A stretch of DNA of 64,000 nucleotides from Basidiobolus meristosporus CBS 931.73 (Eukaryota; Basidiobolomycota; Basidiobolomycetes; Basidiobolales; Basidiobolaceae): NCBI GenBank assembly GCA_002104905.1, contig MCFE01000147.1:90507-154506 (forward strand), written 5' to 3'. Each line of letters starts with the position of its first letter. Positions within the stretch are counted from its first letter, which is position 1. Positions 23,087 to 34,579 of this stretch are shown piece after piece. The translations under genes and the position numbers were made by a program. The notes beneath the pieces are model-generated. The model did not search any database and was not told where the DNA came from. It saw only the letters and a list, made by a program, of their open reading frames with translations.

Positions 23087-23714
23087 TCTTCGCCTCTTCA
23101 TCGCATACACGCCGGTCCCTCCCCTCTCTTCCCCGCATTCTGGCTGCCGATATTTACCCACCGCGCCCCCCCCTCCTTCCGACCTTATCACCTAGGCTCA
23201 TACCCATCTCCCACTCCACTCCCTCACCGTTCACACCACCTCCCACTGCCTTATTTAATCGATGAGTTTCTTCTGCCCATTTAAATGTCAGGTGTACATA
23301 GACTAATGCTTACTAGAGATGTAGTGTAGTGACGGATCCCTTACCACCACCTCCCCTCCCGCCCCAACCGAATAAACCCGTTCCCCAATGTCCAGTTCGG
23401 CAAGGATTCGATCAACGTTCTGGCAAATGATTCTATTCACTTCGGTTTGTTACATATGGTGTGTTGAGGGGGTGGCGTGTCCACGGGGGGAAACGATGGA
23501 GAGGAGTGAAAGGGGGCAAGGCAAGGATATATGTATAGAATATTCGTAAGGAAAGTATATACCATGGTGAATGCTGATCGGCAAAAAAGAATAATGAAAC
23601 AAAAATGGTGGTTCTCTCCTTTCCGCTAGGAAATTACATAGATGGTGGGAGTAGGAGTGGGTGGTGGGTGGTGGGGGGTTGCAAGCGGCTGACGGCGACC
23701 CATGGGCCTGGGGC
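23087..23714. other. Convergent intergenic region (3' flanks)
   Basis: This region lies between the 3' ends of the Myb/SANT-like gene (+) and the forkhead-like gene (-). It is C-rich on its left part, with short pyrimidine runs and an AATAAA at about 23,371. No gene-like frame is supported. Confidence 0.5.
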
Positions 23715-24902
23715 TTAGAGGGAGATTGCGGTGGGTCTCGCGTCGCCATGTCGGCTGGTATCTGCGGTGATGGTGCCACGGTTGGGTGAGCAGCACAACA
23801 AGGCTAGAGCTTCCAGAGCTATTTTCTTGTCGTTGGGCATCTGCTCCTCCACGTTTCCAATGTCCTCCAGGGCCTTCTTCATCGGCGTGTGAGACTCGAG
23901 GGAGGAGTTGGCGGGCTTACGTTTCGGCGTCAGGTCCATCTGAGCCCAGTTTTCGTCGTCCGTATCTTCGTCGTCATCCGGTGGCGCGGCTTTCGGCGTG
24001 GTATTGGGTAGGATGTCCACTGGCCTGTTCCACGTCCGTGGTGTGGAGGGGGTCACCGGCGTGGGTGGAAGGGAGAAGTTGGAAGAGTCCGTCCCTGCAT
24101 TCACCCGTTTCGACGGGGTCAGCGGGACTAGTTGTTCTAACGGGAACCGAGGGATTTTCTTCTTCAGAGAGAGTCTGTTCGGACCAAGTGATTTCCAATC
24201 CTCATCCTCAGTATCCGAGTCGTGGCGGTCGTTCATGAACACGTCAGTGATCCCAGATTGTGAGCGGATGGGGCTGAATCCAGATGATGCCACAGATGGA
24301 AGGATCTTGATTGTATGCTCCCTTAGCTTGCGTGGTGTTCGTCGAGCGTTCTGGGGGGACGGTGTAGGGGAGGAAGGAAGTAGAGGGGCAAGCTTTGGTG
24401 GACCAAAAGGATCCCCAGCAGGCAAAATCTGACGATTGCTTGGCATCAAAGGTCTTGCGTTTGGTGTTGTCTCTCTGATGGGAGAGAAAGGATAGGCGGT
24501 AGGCATCTTGAATGTGTGCTGGTCCAGGTCCATTCCGGGCTGACTTGGTTTAGGTATTCCGCCCTGCGGAGAGGTATCTTCCGAGGTCTCCTCCAAAGTC
24601 CAACTATCGTTGTCGCCCAGGGACTTGAAGCAGTCACTGTTTCTCAAAGCTTCGCTAATGTTTTGAAGAACACTCTCCGGGTTTTCGGTTCTAAAATAGG
24701 GAAAACTCTCGATGACTCTGCCATAGATCTCTCGTACGTGAAAGGTCAAGGTAGCTTTGGGGCGAAGGGTGACGGCCTTCCGGATGATCTGTTCCCAAGA
24801 CTCTTTGGGTTTTTTTAGCTTGAACTTGGGTGGGGTTCCCAGCTCTTTTTGGAAGAGGTTAGAGGGGAAGTCGGGATTTCTTACTGGAGTGCTTGAAGAC
24901 AT
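23715..24902 (-). CDS. Forkhead-like winged-helix protein, Ser/Thr-Pro rich
   Basis: A single-exon protein of about 395 residues if it starts at the ATG at 24,902 (MSSSTPV), or 407 with the upstream in-frame ATG at 24,938. Residues about 35-110 fit a forkhead winged helix: 'SWEQIIRKAV', 'REIYGRVIESFPYFR' (compare EIYxWIxxxFPYYR), 'NISEALRNSDCFKSL' (compare NSIRHNLSLNxCFxKV) and 'DNDSWTLEE' (compare GxxxYWTLDP). The recognition helix lacks the usual RHNLS, so DNA specificity may differ or be lost. The rest is low-complexity with many TP/SP sites (TPSKR, SPIR, TPKRK), suggesting regulation by proline-directed kinases. Family membership is inferred from motif spacing; a HARE-type winged helix is the alternative. 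Confidence 0.65.
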   Translation of the reverse strand: MSSSTPVRNPDFPSNLFQKELGTPPKFKLKKPKESWEQIIRKAVTLRPKATLTFHVREIYGRVIESFPYFRTENPESVLQNISEALRNSDCFKSLGDNDSWTLEETSEDTSPQGGIPKPSQPGMDLDQHTFKMPTAYPFSPIRETTPNARPLMPSNRQILPAGDPFGPPKLAPLLPSSPTPSPQNARRTPRKLREHTIKILPSVASSGFSPIRSQSGITDVFMNDRHDSDTEDEDWKSLGPNRLSLKKKIPRFPLEQLVPLTPSKRVNAGTDSSNFSLPPTPVTPSTPRTWNRPVDILPNTTPKAAPPDDDEDTDDENWAQMDLTPKRKPANSSLESHTPMKKALEDIGNVEEQMPNDKKIALEALALLCCSPNRGTITADTSRHGDARPTAISL

Positions 24903-25894
24903 GGCCACTGACAAGTAAGGAAGTTTGAGTTGACACAAAGATCCCGAAGAGGTGACAAATTCAAGGAATATGAGAGGTCAAGAGGGATGGATTGACTTGT
25001 TCGATGGACAAAAGTAAGTTCAAAATGGAAATGGAAATAGGAAGCAACAATAGAGAAGTATTTTCAATCGGTTAGGGGAAATAATTGACGGGGGTTCAAG
25101 TCATCTATTGAGTACTCGCTGGTAAACAAAGCACGCTGTCCAATCAGATCGACTGCGCTGGTAAAAAAAACCAAATAGAATTATAGATGAGAGTCAGTAT
25201 TGGGGAGAGATCCTATTATAATAGTCACTTGGTGTTTACACTTGATCATTCGCCCATACGGTGACTTTCCTCATGGTCGCACGTGACGCGGGATGTTTTT
25301 AATTGGACTGTGTCTGATGTTCATTCTCGTCAACCACCCCTGCCATCTGGAAATACTCCACTAACATAAGCATAGGTTGTGTAATAAATATTGCCTATGG
25401 AATGTTTGTACATCAAGCATACATTCCACACATCTTCACATTGTATTGTAGTTAGACACACATTATGCACTGCATTGGGTGGAAATTCGAGTTTCAGAGG
25501 CAGTGGCGTTGTCGCCCAAAATATGCGAATTGGGGGGGGGGTTAGAAGTTACTTAAATTTAGCCGGATTTGTCCTAGTTGAACTAGCTTAAATTTAGCTG
25601 GATTTGTCTAAGTTAAACTAGCTGGGGCCTCCCAATCAGGATGGGCCACATCCAAGTGTTGGTCAGTTCGAGTTCATAAAATATACCCCGAGTAGCATAA
25701 CGCTATTGTGGTTAAATATTCCTCGAGAGCATTAACGCACACTTGCTAAATATCACAACCAACATGGTCGGTAGCAAGTTTCTGCTTCCTTTTATTCCAT
25801 CATACTAATCATGGTTTCCCTCACTATGTCCGCCACACCCACAGTCCGGTTCATCCTCTCCTGGTCGTAACCTCAGGTACAGATATGGTTGTCT
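24903..25894. other. Intergenic region
   Basis: 5' flank of the forkhead-like gene. It contains a two-copy direct repeat at 25,553-25,620 (unit about 34 bp, core TTAAATTTAGCYGGATTTGTC), a run of nine G near 25,532, and no supported coding region. Confidence 0.5.
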
Positions 25895-26281
25895 CTATTC
25901 GTTTGTATGTCTACTAAATATAAGCAAACCGAACAGAAGTCGCGCTGGTGCCTCCAAGGCCGGTGGCTCACGTGGTGGAGCAGGCGCCGCCAACATGACC
26001 CGTTTATATAGCAGCGAAGCACCTGGGCTAAGAGTGTAAGTTGCACCCTCCTTCGGTGGTATGTCAGCCATGCCTAACCTCCATCTTTGTTTAGCGACCC
26101 AGTTGTCGTTCTCGTACTTTCGCTCGTATTCATTGCTTCCGTGTTTGCTCTTCACATTTACGGCAAGCTTACCCGTGGTTAAGCAATACACCCCCTTTCC
26201 TACTTCACACCCAAGCGACGCTCCCGTCCCGAATATTCTGTTCATGACCTCAGGCGTGTATTCACCCCCTTGACGCCACAT
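25895..26281 (-). CDS. Hypothetical protein
   Basis: An open frame of about 128 residues from the ATG at 26,281. It has two cysteines ('GCEVGKGVYCL'), a basic middle and a Pro/Ala-rich C-terminal part. No domain is recognised and no signal peptide is visible at this start; an upstream exon in 26,290-26,440 (there is a GTACGT donor-like site) is possible. A TATATAA on the same strand at about 26,006-26,012 falls inside the frame, which argues for caution. It may not be a gene. Confidence 0.3.
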   Translation of the reverse strand: MWRQGGEYTPEVMNRIFGTGASLGCEVGKGVYCLTTGKLAVNVKSKHGSNEYERKYENDNWVAKQRWRLGMADIPPKEGATYTLSPGASLLYKRVMLAAPAPPREPPALEAPARLLFGLLIFSRHTNE

Positions 26282-26506
26282 GCACTTCAAATCCCTTTAA
26301 ATGAAATACTGTTTATAAAGCATGCTTGTAGCAGATGCAGAAGTGGTTATAGATTGCAGGGAGAAGTGTGTGAGCCAACGTACACAAATGGAGAGGGAGG
26401 TTAGCCAAAGCCATGCAGTATTGTTAATACATAGATAGCTATTCAAAAGCGAAAGGGGGTATAAATCCAGAGGAAGAGATAGTTATGGTACAGACGCAAC
26501 AGGCGG

Positions 26507-27936
26507 CTACAACAATACCACCACTAAAGACAGGAACAACAACGCGATGGCGTCGAATTGCCAAGGAGTAAGCCCTGGGCCAGAGTTGTCAGACTCGGCA
26601 AATAGTTTCAAAGGTTGAAGGAGACGAGTGAGGTTGTGGTTAGTGTGGTAAGTACCAAGGAGCTCCTTGGAGGTCTTCAGGTAATCCGGGTTTTGGTACA
26701 CGAGGAATGCGGATTGCAATATCCGAGCGTACAGTACGGTGGAGTTAAATCCGTCAAGATTCGCGTACGGCCAAGACTGGGGATTGCGTGCGTACGGAAG
26801 GAGGTAATCCACCGCTTTTCGGATACTTCTTCCATCGGGGGTTTGGAAATGGTAGAGATCCACTCCCACGCGGGCCGACAGTGCTGAGAGTAGGAAGAGC
26901 CCGTTTAGGTTGAAGATGGAATAGAACCAGGACGCTGCTCTGGCGGTTTCATGTGGTTGTGAGCCGTCCAATGCGATTTGGGCCGCGATACGCGCACTCG
27001 AGGCGTTCTGAGCTACTTTCAACGCCAGGTCGGTGCGTTTTAAAAACAGAGCGATCCCCATGTATTGGACATCGAAGTAGGTTCCTATTGGATCAGAGTT
27101 AGCGCTAGTCTAGTGGATTAACAGCTCAGAGGGCACCAACCGTGGTTGTTGATGGAGTTTCTCTCATCTATACTGTGCTGACTCGTATCAAGCCACTCGA
27201 GGTATTTGGTGAACCAGTCCTGCAATCCCTCGGTGTCACTCTGAAGCCAGTATCTCGACCTCTGGAGGAATGGGAGCACGTCAAACAGGTCGTTCACGAC
27301 GCTGAAATCGATGAGACCTTGCCTACGCCCTTCACTTGCCCCTTTGATAAACGAGGCAAAGTGGAGATGAGGATTCATTCGAGTTGAGTCGTCCAGAAAC
27401 CATGTTCGTATGCGAGAGATTGCTTTGAGTGCATAGGTTTCGTTCTCGAAGAAGTAATATCCAAGGCCCAGGATCTGTACCTCACGAACCTAAGGAATGT
27501 CTAAGTCTTGGGAGAGAGGGGTGATAGATCCGCGAATACTGACCAGTGAGCGGAATACTTTGTAGTCAGGAACAGTAGTAATCTCAGGGTTGACATGGCC
27601 ATCGCGACGAATGTAGGGTAGCCCATTTGCGGTGCTATTGTTTGGCCAGAAGTATCTTGCCAAAGAGAGGTAGTCATGAGGGTTACTGCTAGGAGCCAGC
27701 TGTGCTTTGCTTGTTACGGTGTAGGGGGTGGCATTACGGGTGGCTTTTTCCGAAAGTCTCTTGAGGGTGTAGAAGGAATCCTGTAGGCCTCTGTCATAAT
27801 TTAACATATGCTGTTTATTCTCAGCAAGGATCTGCGCATTGAGGGTCATGAAATCAAAAGTGTCGACACTGGCGGCTGTTCCGAGAGACAGCAGGGAGTA
27901 AATCACGTATACTCCATAGTAGATGATGGATCGCAT
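26507..27936 (-). CDS. Secreted, GPI-anchored alginate-lyase-domain protein
   Basis: A polysaccharide-lyase-like enzyme of the Alginate_lyase (A1-III) family, expected at the cell surface. The start at 27,936 gives a signal peptide (MRSIIYYGVYVIYSLLSLG). Introns at 27,490-27,543 (54 nt) and 27,085-27,140 (56 nt) restore the domain: 'LGLGYYFFENETYALKA', 'WFLDDSTRMNPHLHFASF', 'NNHGTYFDVQYMG' with the catalytic Asn-His pair, and 'ARAASWFYSIFNLNGL' carrying the Arg...Tyr catalytic segment. The C-terminus has an S/N/G cleavage-type site followed by a hydrophobic tail (FDAIALLFLSLVVVLL), a GPI-anchor signal. Several N-glycosylation sites occur. The natural substrate in fungi is unknown; uronate-containing polymers are likely. 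Confidence 0.85.
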
Positions 27937-28696
27937 GGCTAAAGCTAGGTTTCGCCTAATCCCGCTCACGTTCGGTGGTTTATATGGGATTGAGAGCTGC
28001 GTAAGGTCGAGCTTGCCAAACAAAGCGACCCATAGTCAGGAAACAGAATGCTCGCAAGATCAGTAGTAAACAAGACGCAAACTCTAGTCAACTATGCCAA
28101 CTATCCTAACAACCACTATTATGCAATGCACTCCTTATGATGAGTATGGAGAGCAGTAACAAACCAACTACTGCACTTCCAAATAGAATTCAAGGGATCG
28201 GTGGTTTGACAGCTACCTTGCTCACCTACGCAGCCTTCTCTAATAGGCGGTGTTATCCAAGCTACGGATTGTCAACTTCACAGCCTTATCCTTGCCAACT
28301 ACACAGCCTTATCCAAGCTACAGATAGTCAGCCACATAGCCTTATCCAAGCTACTGCTACATAGAGATCAACCCTAGTGGAGAATATTGCCAGGTTGCTG
28401 ACCGGAGATTTAATATGGCTTCAGTCATATGATTCGTGTCGATTGGGTTACCCAACAATCATTAAGCTTCATTCTGTGCGATACAAATAATCCATTGCCT
28501 GACCTTTGGAGTACACAAAGAGACGCTGCACCTCCAAATAGACCACACATCCGGTTTCGATTCGATGCCAGGATGTCAGGGAAATTGGTGGCCACGTGGG
28601 GATGCATGCTCCCTCCGCCACGGTGGACTTCATAAAATCACTCCCGCTGCCCCCACGGAGACCTCACCACACTGATCATCCGACCCACTACACATC
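27937..28696. other. Divergent promoter region with minisatellite
   Basis: Shared upstream region of the lyase gene (-) and Rab6 (+). At about 28,226-28,360 a short motif CAGCCTTATCCAAGCTAC recurs about four times, imperfectly. No coding region is supported. Confidence 0.55.
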
Positions 28697-29697
<1,001 letters not shown>

Positions 29698-30519
29698 CCG
29701 CCTCTACGGCTCAGATTCCCAATGGTGAAGGGATGTTGATAATGTAATTTTACTTCTAAATATCTACGTATGAATCATATCTATATCCAAACCCTATCCC
29801 CCTTGGCGGAGTTATTTTGTATAAAGTTGGATTAAAGCCCCGATTGGTGATTTACTCGTCGCAACATCTGACTGCTTTTAGTACAAATGATAAAATTTTC
29901 ACAAACGGGGGAAACCAGTCAGGTCACCTGATTTATTGGTCGAGAGGTAGTGGCGGCGGCGAGGTGCGGGTGAGAAGGGTAAGAAAACGGGAAAAATGGG
30001 GAAAATGGGGAAAATGACCGGCAACGGGAAAACCAGGAAAACTCATTCAATAGACAAATGGACACTCGAGTCAGTGGGGGGGGGGAATGGTTCACAACCA
30101 GGGTGAATCATCATATGTACATGGACATCACCGTACAAAATCGTTCGTCACCGCAACTACCTATCACACATGTGGAGAAGCGTTTCTGGGGAGCAGGGCA
30201 ATGGATACGGTATATAGCTCGCTACGGGTCAAGAAAAAGAGGTGGGCCAGCGGGGGTTTAGGGGATCCGGGAAACTATAAACATTCTTAGACAATCATTA
30301 AATATATGGGACCAGTCCGCTTTGTAAGTGTTGTAATAAACGCTGCTTGCGCCCCCGTGGGATAATGTTGCAAGCATGGTGAATTCGAAGTGAGCTAACA
30401 TGTTGCCGACGACGGTTAGCTGGGGGTTACGGGCTAATTTAGAATACACCAACTTACATCTCTGCTCACTTTCACCGTCTTCGTGTTGTCGGCTGCGTTT
30501 CGTCTGATTTCCTTGCTCT
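29698..30519. other. Intergenic region (convergent 3' flanks)
   Basis: This lies between Rab6 (+) and the PWWP gene (-). It includes a GGGAAAATG-type short repeat at about 29,988-30,035 and a G8 run near 30,079. Short frames occur on both strands without motifs. Confidence 0.5.
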
Positions 30520-31804
30520 TCACCGTACATACGATCGTTCACTACACCAAGAGCAACCCAGACTATCGCTGCACTTGGTACACAGCACTTTGGTGATACG
30601 GGTGGCTGCGTACTCACCACAATGTGAGCAGCTTCCAGCAGTAAATGAATCAAAGGAGGGCGATCCAGTAAACGGAGAAGAAACATTCGAGTATGAAGTC
30701 AAGGAGGAACTATTGGTAGAGGGTGTGTTTGGTGTGTTTGAGGAGGTTTGGATGGAGGCGTTCCAATGCTTCGTAATTTTCATAGCACTCACGGAGCCAC
30801 TTTTGGATTTACTGGGTTTGGGATTCTTCGGGGTGGAAATCGGTGACCTGCTCTAAATGACAAAAGAGATGCAATGAGGGTTTGATGAGACTCATGCGGG
30901 CAAAAAAACAGGCGATTGGTGGTTACTTTTTTTCGTGGGGTGGGTTTTTCTTTCTTGTCTCGATGGTGGTCTGTTGGAACAGGCTCCCTAGTAGGTTTCG
31001 GCACAGGTTTCTCCAAGGTTACCTCGCTTGGTAGAAAACTTAACGAGCTTTCAAAGGCTTCCTCCTTGATTTCAAAACTCTTCGTAGAAATGGTGCCCGT
31101 AAGATTACTCTGTAGAGTCAAGAGCTGCTCAGGGGTGGTCCCAAGTTCAGTCAAGGGCAGAACAGAGGCATTTGTATATCGTTCCTCATCACGCACCCAT
31201 GTGAAGGTAGGGGGAACGATGCCAGTCTCCCAGTAGAGCGTAGCCAACATAACCGCCTTGTCTTTCAGAAAGGCGTCGGCATTAGCGCCTCGAAGGTAAT
31301 CCGTATAGGGAGGTAGTACTGGGGAAAAAGAAACAGCTTCGGTTTCGGGCACGATCGAGCTAGAAGAAAGGTGGATTAGCGGGGAGGTCACGTGGCAGGA
31401 CAGGAAACCAACCAAAGGAAAAGGAGACAACATACAAAGACCCATCTTCAAAATAACAAACGAGATGTTCCCCTTTCTTGGGCTCCTGTATATCATTCTC
31501 CATGGTTTGTTTGAACGCTTCGATTTCACGTTCGGGTACAATCTACGATCAGGATCGCAAAATGAGCGGGAATTTAGTTAGACGCCAGGCGAAGTACCTG
31601 AACAAGCACATGAAAGCGTACCATCGCAGGCCACCAATAAGGAGCAGTTGGCTCGTCAGGATCTACAAACACAACCTTACGCTTTGGGAAAGCGCGCTTT
31701 CGACTGTGAACCAAGCCAGCATCGAACTCGTAGCCAGAATTCTTCTTGGGGCCGTTGTGGGTGGAGCTGAAACTGGATTTTCTTGAGCGAGACACGGACG
31801 TCAT
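30520..31804 (-). CDS. PWWP-domain chromatin protein with C-terminal zinc-ribbon-like motif
   Basis: A likely nuclear protein that binds methylated histone/DNA. Exons are 31,804-31,622, 31,542-31,436, 31,359-30,927 and 30,852-30,520; all junctions are GT-AG and keep frame. The PWWP core is split by two introns: 'PTAPYWWPAM' joins 'IVPEREIEAFKQTM', followed by 'GEHLVCYFEDGSF' and 'FLKDKAVMLATLYWETG'. The remainder is Lys/Pro/Ser-rich with a basic nuclear-localisation-like stretch (KKEKPTPRKK). Near the C-terminus two CxxC pairs (CSHC and CTKC) about 17 residues apart, plus a further C...CSWC, could bind zinc. About 350 residues. No named orthologue is recognised. Confidence 0.8.
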
Positions 31805-32229
31805 GTTTTCATTGACTACTTTCTCAGTGAAAATAAGAGGGAAAGTGGTCTCTCTAGACAGGGAGGTTATTTTGAAGCGACAAAAAAGACTGGATTCTAT
31901 TTTTACCAGCGGTACTGGCTTATCCCTATCACGATGTCTGGATTCCCTCCAAATGTATTGGATCCGTGGCTCAATTTGGGCGAATTTTCGAAATTTCTCA
32001 TGTTAGTTGACGCTGCGTGACTTGGTATCTGGTGGGGTTGGAATGGAGAAAAGAATTCCGCTGAATACCATTGGTGCAAGGTCAAGTGAGTTTTAGATCT
32101 TTATGTATATATGTGTACTATGGCTAGGGCTAGGTTAGGCTAGGGTTAGGGCTGAGCGTGCCTTGTTAAAGAACATACTGTTGAATGCAACACGCGCATT
32201 ATCAAATACATGGACAACATCTCTAATTT
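31805..32229. other. Intergenic region with degenerate TTAGGG repeats
   Basis: This lies between the PWWP gene start and the coilin 3' end. At 32,121-32,152 there is a run of GGCTAGGG, CTAGGTTAGG and CTAGGGTTAGGG units resembling an interstitial telomeric sequence. Nothing coding is supported. Confidence 0.5.
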
Positions 32230-34179
32230 CTATCTCATACTCTGCGGGATTTTTCTTGGGTCGATGAGCAGACCAAAGTCCAGCGTGACTTCCTCTAACG
32301 CTTGCTGTCCTTCGACGATATACTCATCGTCCGACTCGGGCTGCAGCTCGAACTTCCTGGCCGAAATCCCGTCCCATTCCCCTTGGTTGACCTGTAGTGC
32401 GTCGGGGGTCAGCTTCAGGGTGATTGAGTTTGACGAATGGTCAAATGACAAAACAGTGGCTTCTTTGTAGTCGGATATCTCGGGAGTATAAGACGCTGTC
32501 ATCTCCAGGATTTTGTACGCGATCAGATCACCGGCTCTTGGGCTAAGTAGAGGCTCCATGATGCTATAGTTGCGAGGTCCATTGTCCGGCAGAACAGCCA
32601 CTACTGGCTGATCGTTGGAGATTTGATACACTGGCGCAAGGAGGGGTTTCTTGAGAAGAAGGTTCTTTTTTTAGTGGTGATTCCTGGGAAGAGGGCTCTC
32701 TCTGTAGAGGTGTTCTTGGTGTCTTCTTTCGGTTCTTGCGACTCGATTGATTCCCGTTGAATCCTAGCTCCACAGTGCTATGATACACCCGAGGGGGGGA
32801 AAGCACGACAGGCTGAGAGGAATCATTTTGAGGAGTGGCGGTGACACCTGAATCCACGTATTGTGCGATATCACCACTCTCCGCACCCGCCCCGGCCTCC
32901 ATCTCCACCTCCACCGGTTGCTCGAATCTGAAATGTTGACGTGAAGTATTGAGCATTTCCTTTAAGAAACCTTTCTTTTTGTTCTTGACCAAGGATGCTG
33001 ATGGGTTTGCATAGAACTCGGGTGGTTCATCTAGGGGTGCCGTCTCGCTCGCTCTGTTTGGGTCTTGTTTCATCATATTGCGCTCCAAACTCCGCATCTG
33101 TCTCTTCTTTCTTTTACGAGCATTTCGAGATTGAGTCAAGGTCATACCGTCCGATAAGACACTATCCGACACTGGTGCACTCAAGATATTCAATGTGGAG
33201 CTTAGGTCGCATATAGGTGTATCATTGATGACATGGGTGATTGAATCCATCTTCTCACAGGAGGTTCGAGGATACCAATCTCAGGTTTGAAGGGGAAGTC
33301 AGCAGATGCGATGGGCTTTTCCACTGCTTTAGATCTAAGCAAAGAGAAAAGGTGGCTCAGTGAAAACGCAAGGCAAACATGTCGATTCTCCCGCTCCTTA
33401 CTCGGTTCCCTTCGGCTTGTCGTCTTTGCTGTTGGACTTCACCTTCTTGATCTTGTCTTTGACCTTTTCGAGCACCTTCTTGATTTTCTTCTCTTTCTTC
33501 TTGGGGCTCTTCGGAAGCTCCTCAACCTTGCGTCGTTTACGAGACTCAGACTTGCTCGACTTCTCGGATTTCACGGTGTCCTCACTCTTTCGCTTTGCCT
33601 TAGCATCTATCAGGTTGGATTGATTTAGCCTTCTGTACTAAACACTCGTTGAGATAAGAATGGGTTACCTTTGCAGCTGGGGGACGTGGTGGAGGTCTTG
33701 GATTTAGGGGATTTTTTGCCTACTGGGCTCGCCAGCTTGTCTACTGAATAACACAAACTGTTAAGATCGAGAAAGAAGAAAGTACTGAAAGTGTCGGCTT
33801 AGGCCACTCAATATACCTGGTGCAAGGTCTCTTTTTAGAGGCACTACTGACGAATTTAGATCCCGGGAACGAACACTGCAGTAGTGAAGAAAGAGTAAGT
33901 AAGACAGTGGTGTATGTGATAACGCTATTGACGCTTCAACCATAATAGATCGTTCTCCTTGATCAAGCCATTGACGCTCCCGCTTGGCAACAACTCGTAA
34001 CCATCTATCTCCAGTAAAAGGCTTTGCGGCTCGTGTTGGAGCTCAAAATCAGTGACCAGAAGGGACAGGAGCTCCTGTATACGAGCAGGGCGGAAAGGGT
34101 TTTGAGAGTTCTCGGCTGGGATCTCGTACCAACACCTCAGTGCCAGAAGGGAGGGATCGAAACTCAGACGAACTCGCAT
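32230..34179 (-). CDS. Coilin-like Cajal-body protein (multi-exon; one possible frameshift)
   Basis: A scaffold of Cajal bodies, where spliceosomal snRNPs mature. The N-terminal ubiquitin-like coilin domain starts at ATG 34,179 (MRVRLSFDPSLLALRCWY, then 'LLLEIDGYELLPSGSVNGLI'). The middle exons are Lys/Ser/Glu-rich (33,635-33,340) and contain a 'SRNARKRKKRQMRSLERN' nuclear signal resembling the RSARRKKAKR motif of plant coilins. The C-terminal Tudor-like domain reads 'SPRAGDLIAYKILEMTASY' and 'SDYKEATVLSFDHSSNSITL'. Introns near 33,943-33,883, 33,822-33,752, 33,669-33,610 and 33,394-33,334 are inferred; the junction around 33,260-33,200 is not resolved. The Tudor part is in a different frame from the preceding repeat (EPSSQE) region near a T7 run at 32,666-32,672, so either a small intron or an indel lies there. 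Confidence 0.75.
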
Positions 34180-34579
34180 CTTGCTGTTTACCTGGTACAA
34201 AGGTACATGATAATGATCGTAAAAATCATTCTAAAATGATCGAGGTTGAACATCAAGATGAAAACCCTCGATCACGTGACTGCCGTGACCGATAACCTTA
34301 TACGGATGCGGAGTTGACCATCGCTTGCAGAGTCCATGTGTGGTTTCGAAGAGACATTTAGAAGTCCTATCACATCTGCCCTAGTGGTTCCAGAGTTTTA
34401 TTAGAGTAAAATTAGGGGCTTAGTGAGGAGGGGATGATAAAGTGGGTTCGCCACGGATTTTACCAAGCTGTAGCCCCCTGTTGCCTAAGGTGGAAATATT
34501 GAGTAGACACCCAGCAGCTCCCATAACCCTTTCTTCCTTCCCTTTGTTTCCCAGAGGAGCTCAACTAACCTTTCACCAG
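34180..34579. promoter_or_regulatory. Divergent promoter region of coilin and ORM
   Basis: 400 bp between two divergently transcribed starts. It includes a GATCACGTGAC palindrome-like E-box at about 34,271. No TATA box or coding region is recognised. Confidence 0.4.

Noticed and set aside
25030-25110. Possible tRNA around a GGTTCAAGTC B-box-like match
   Set aside because: No A box and no acceptor stem pairing at tRNA distance.
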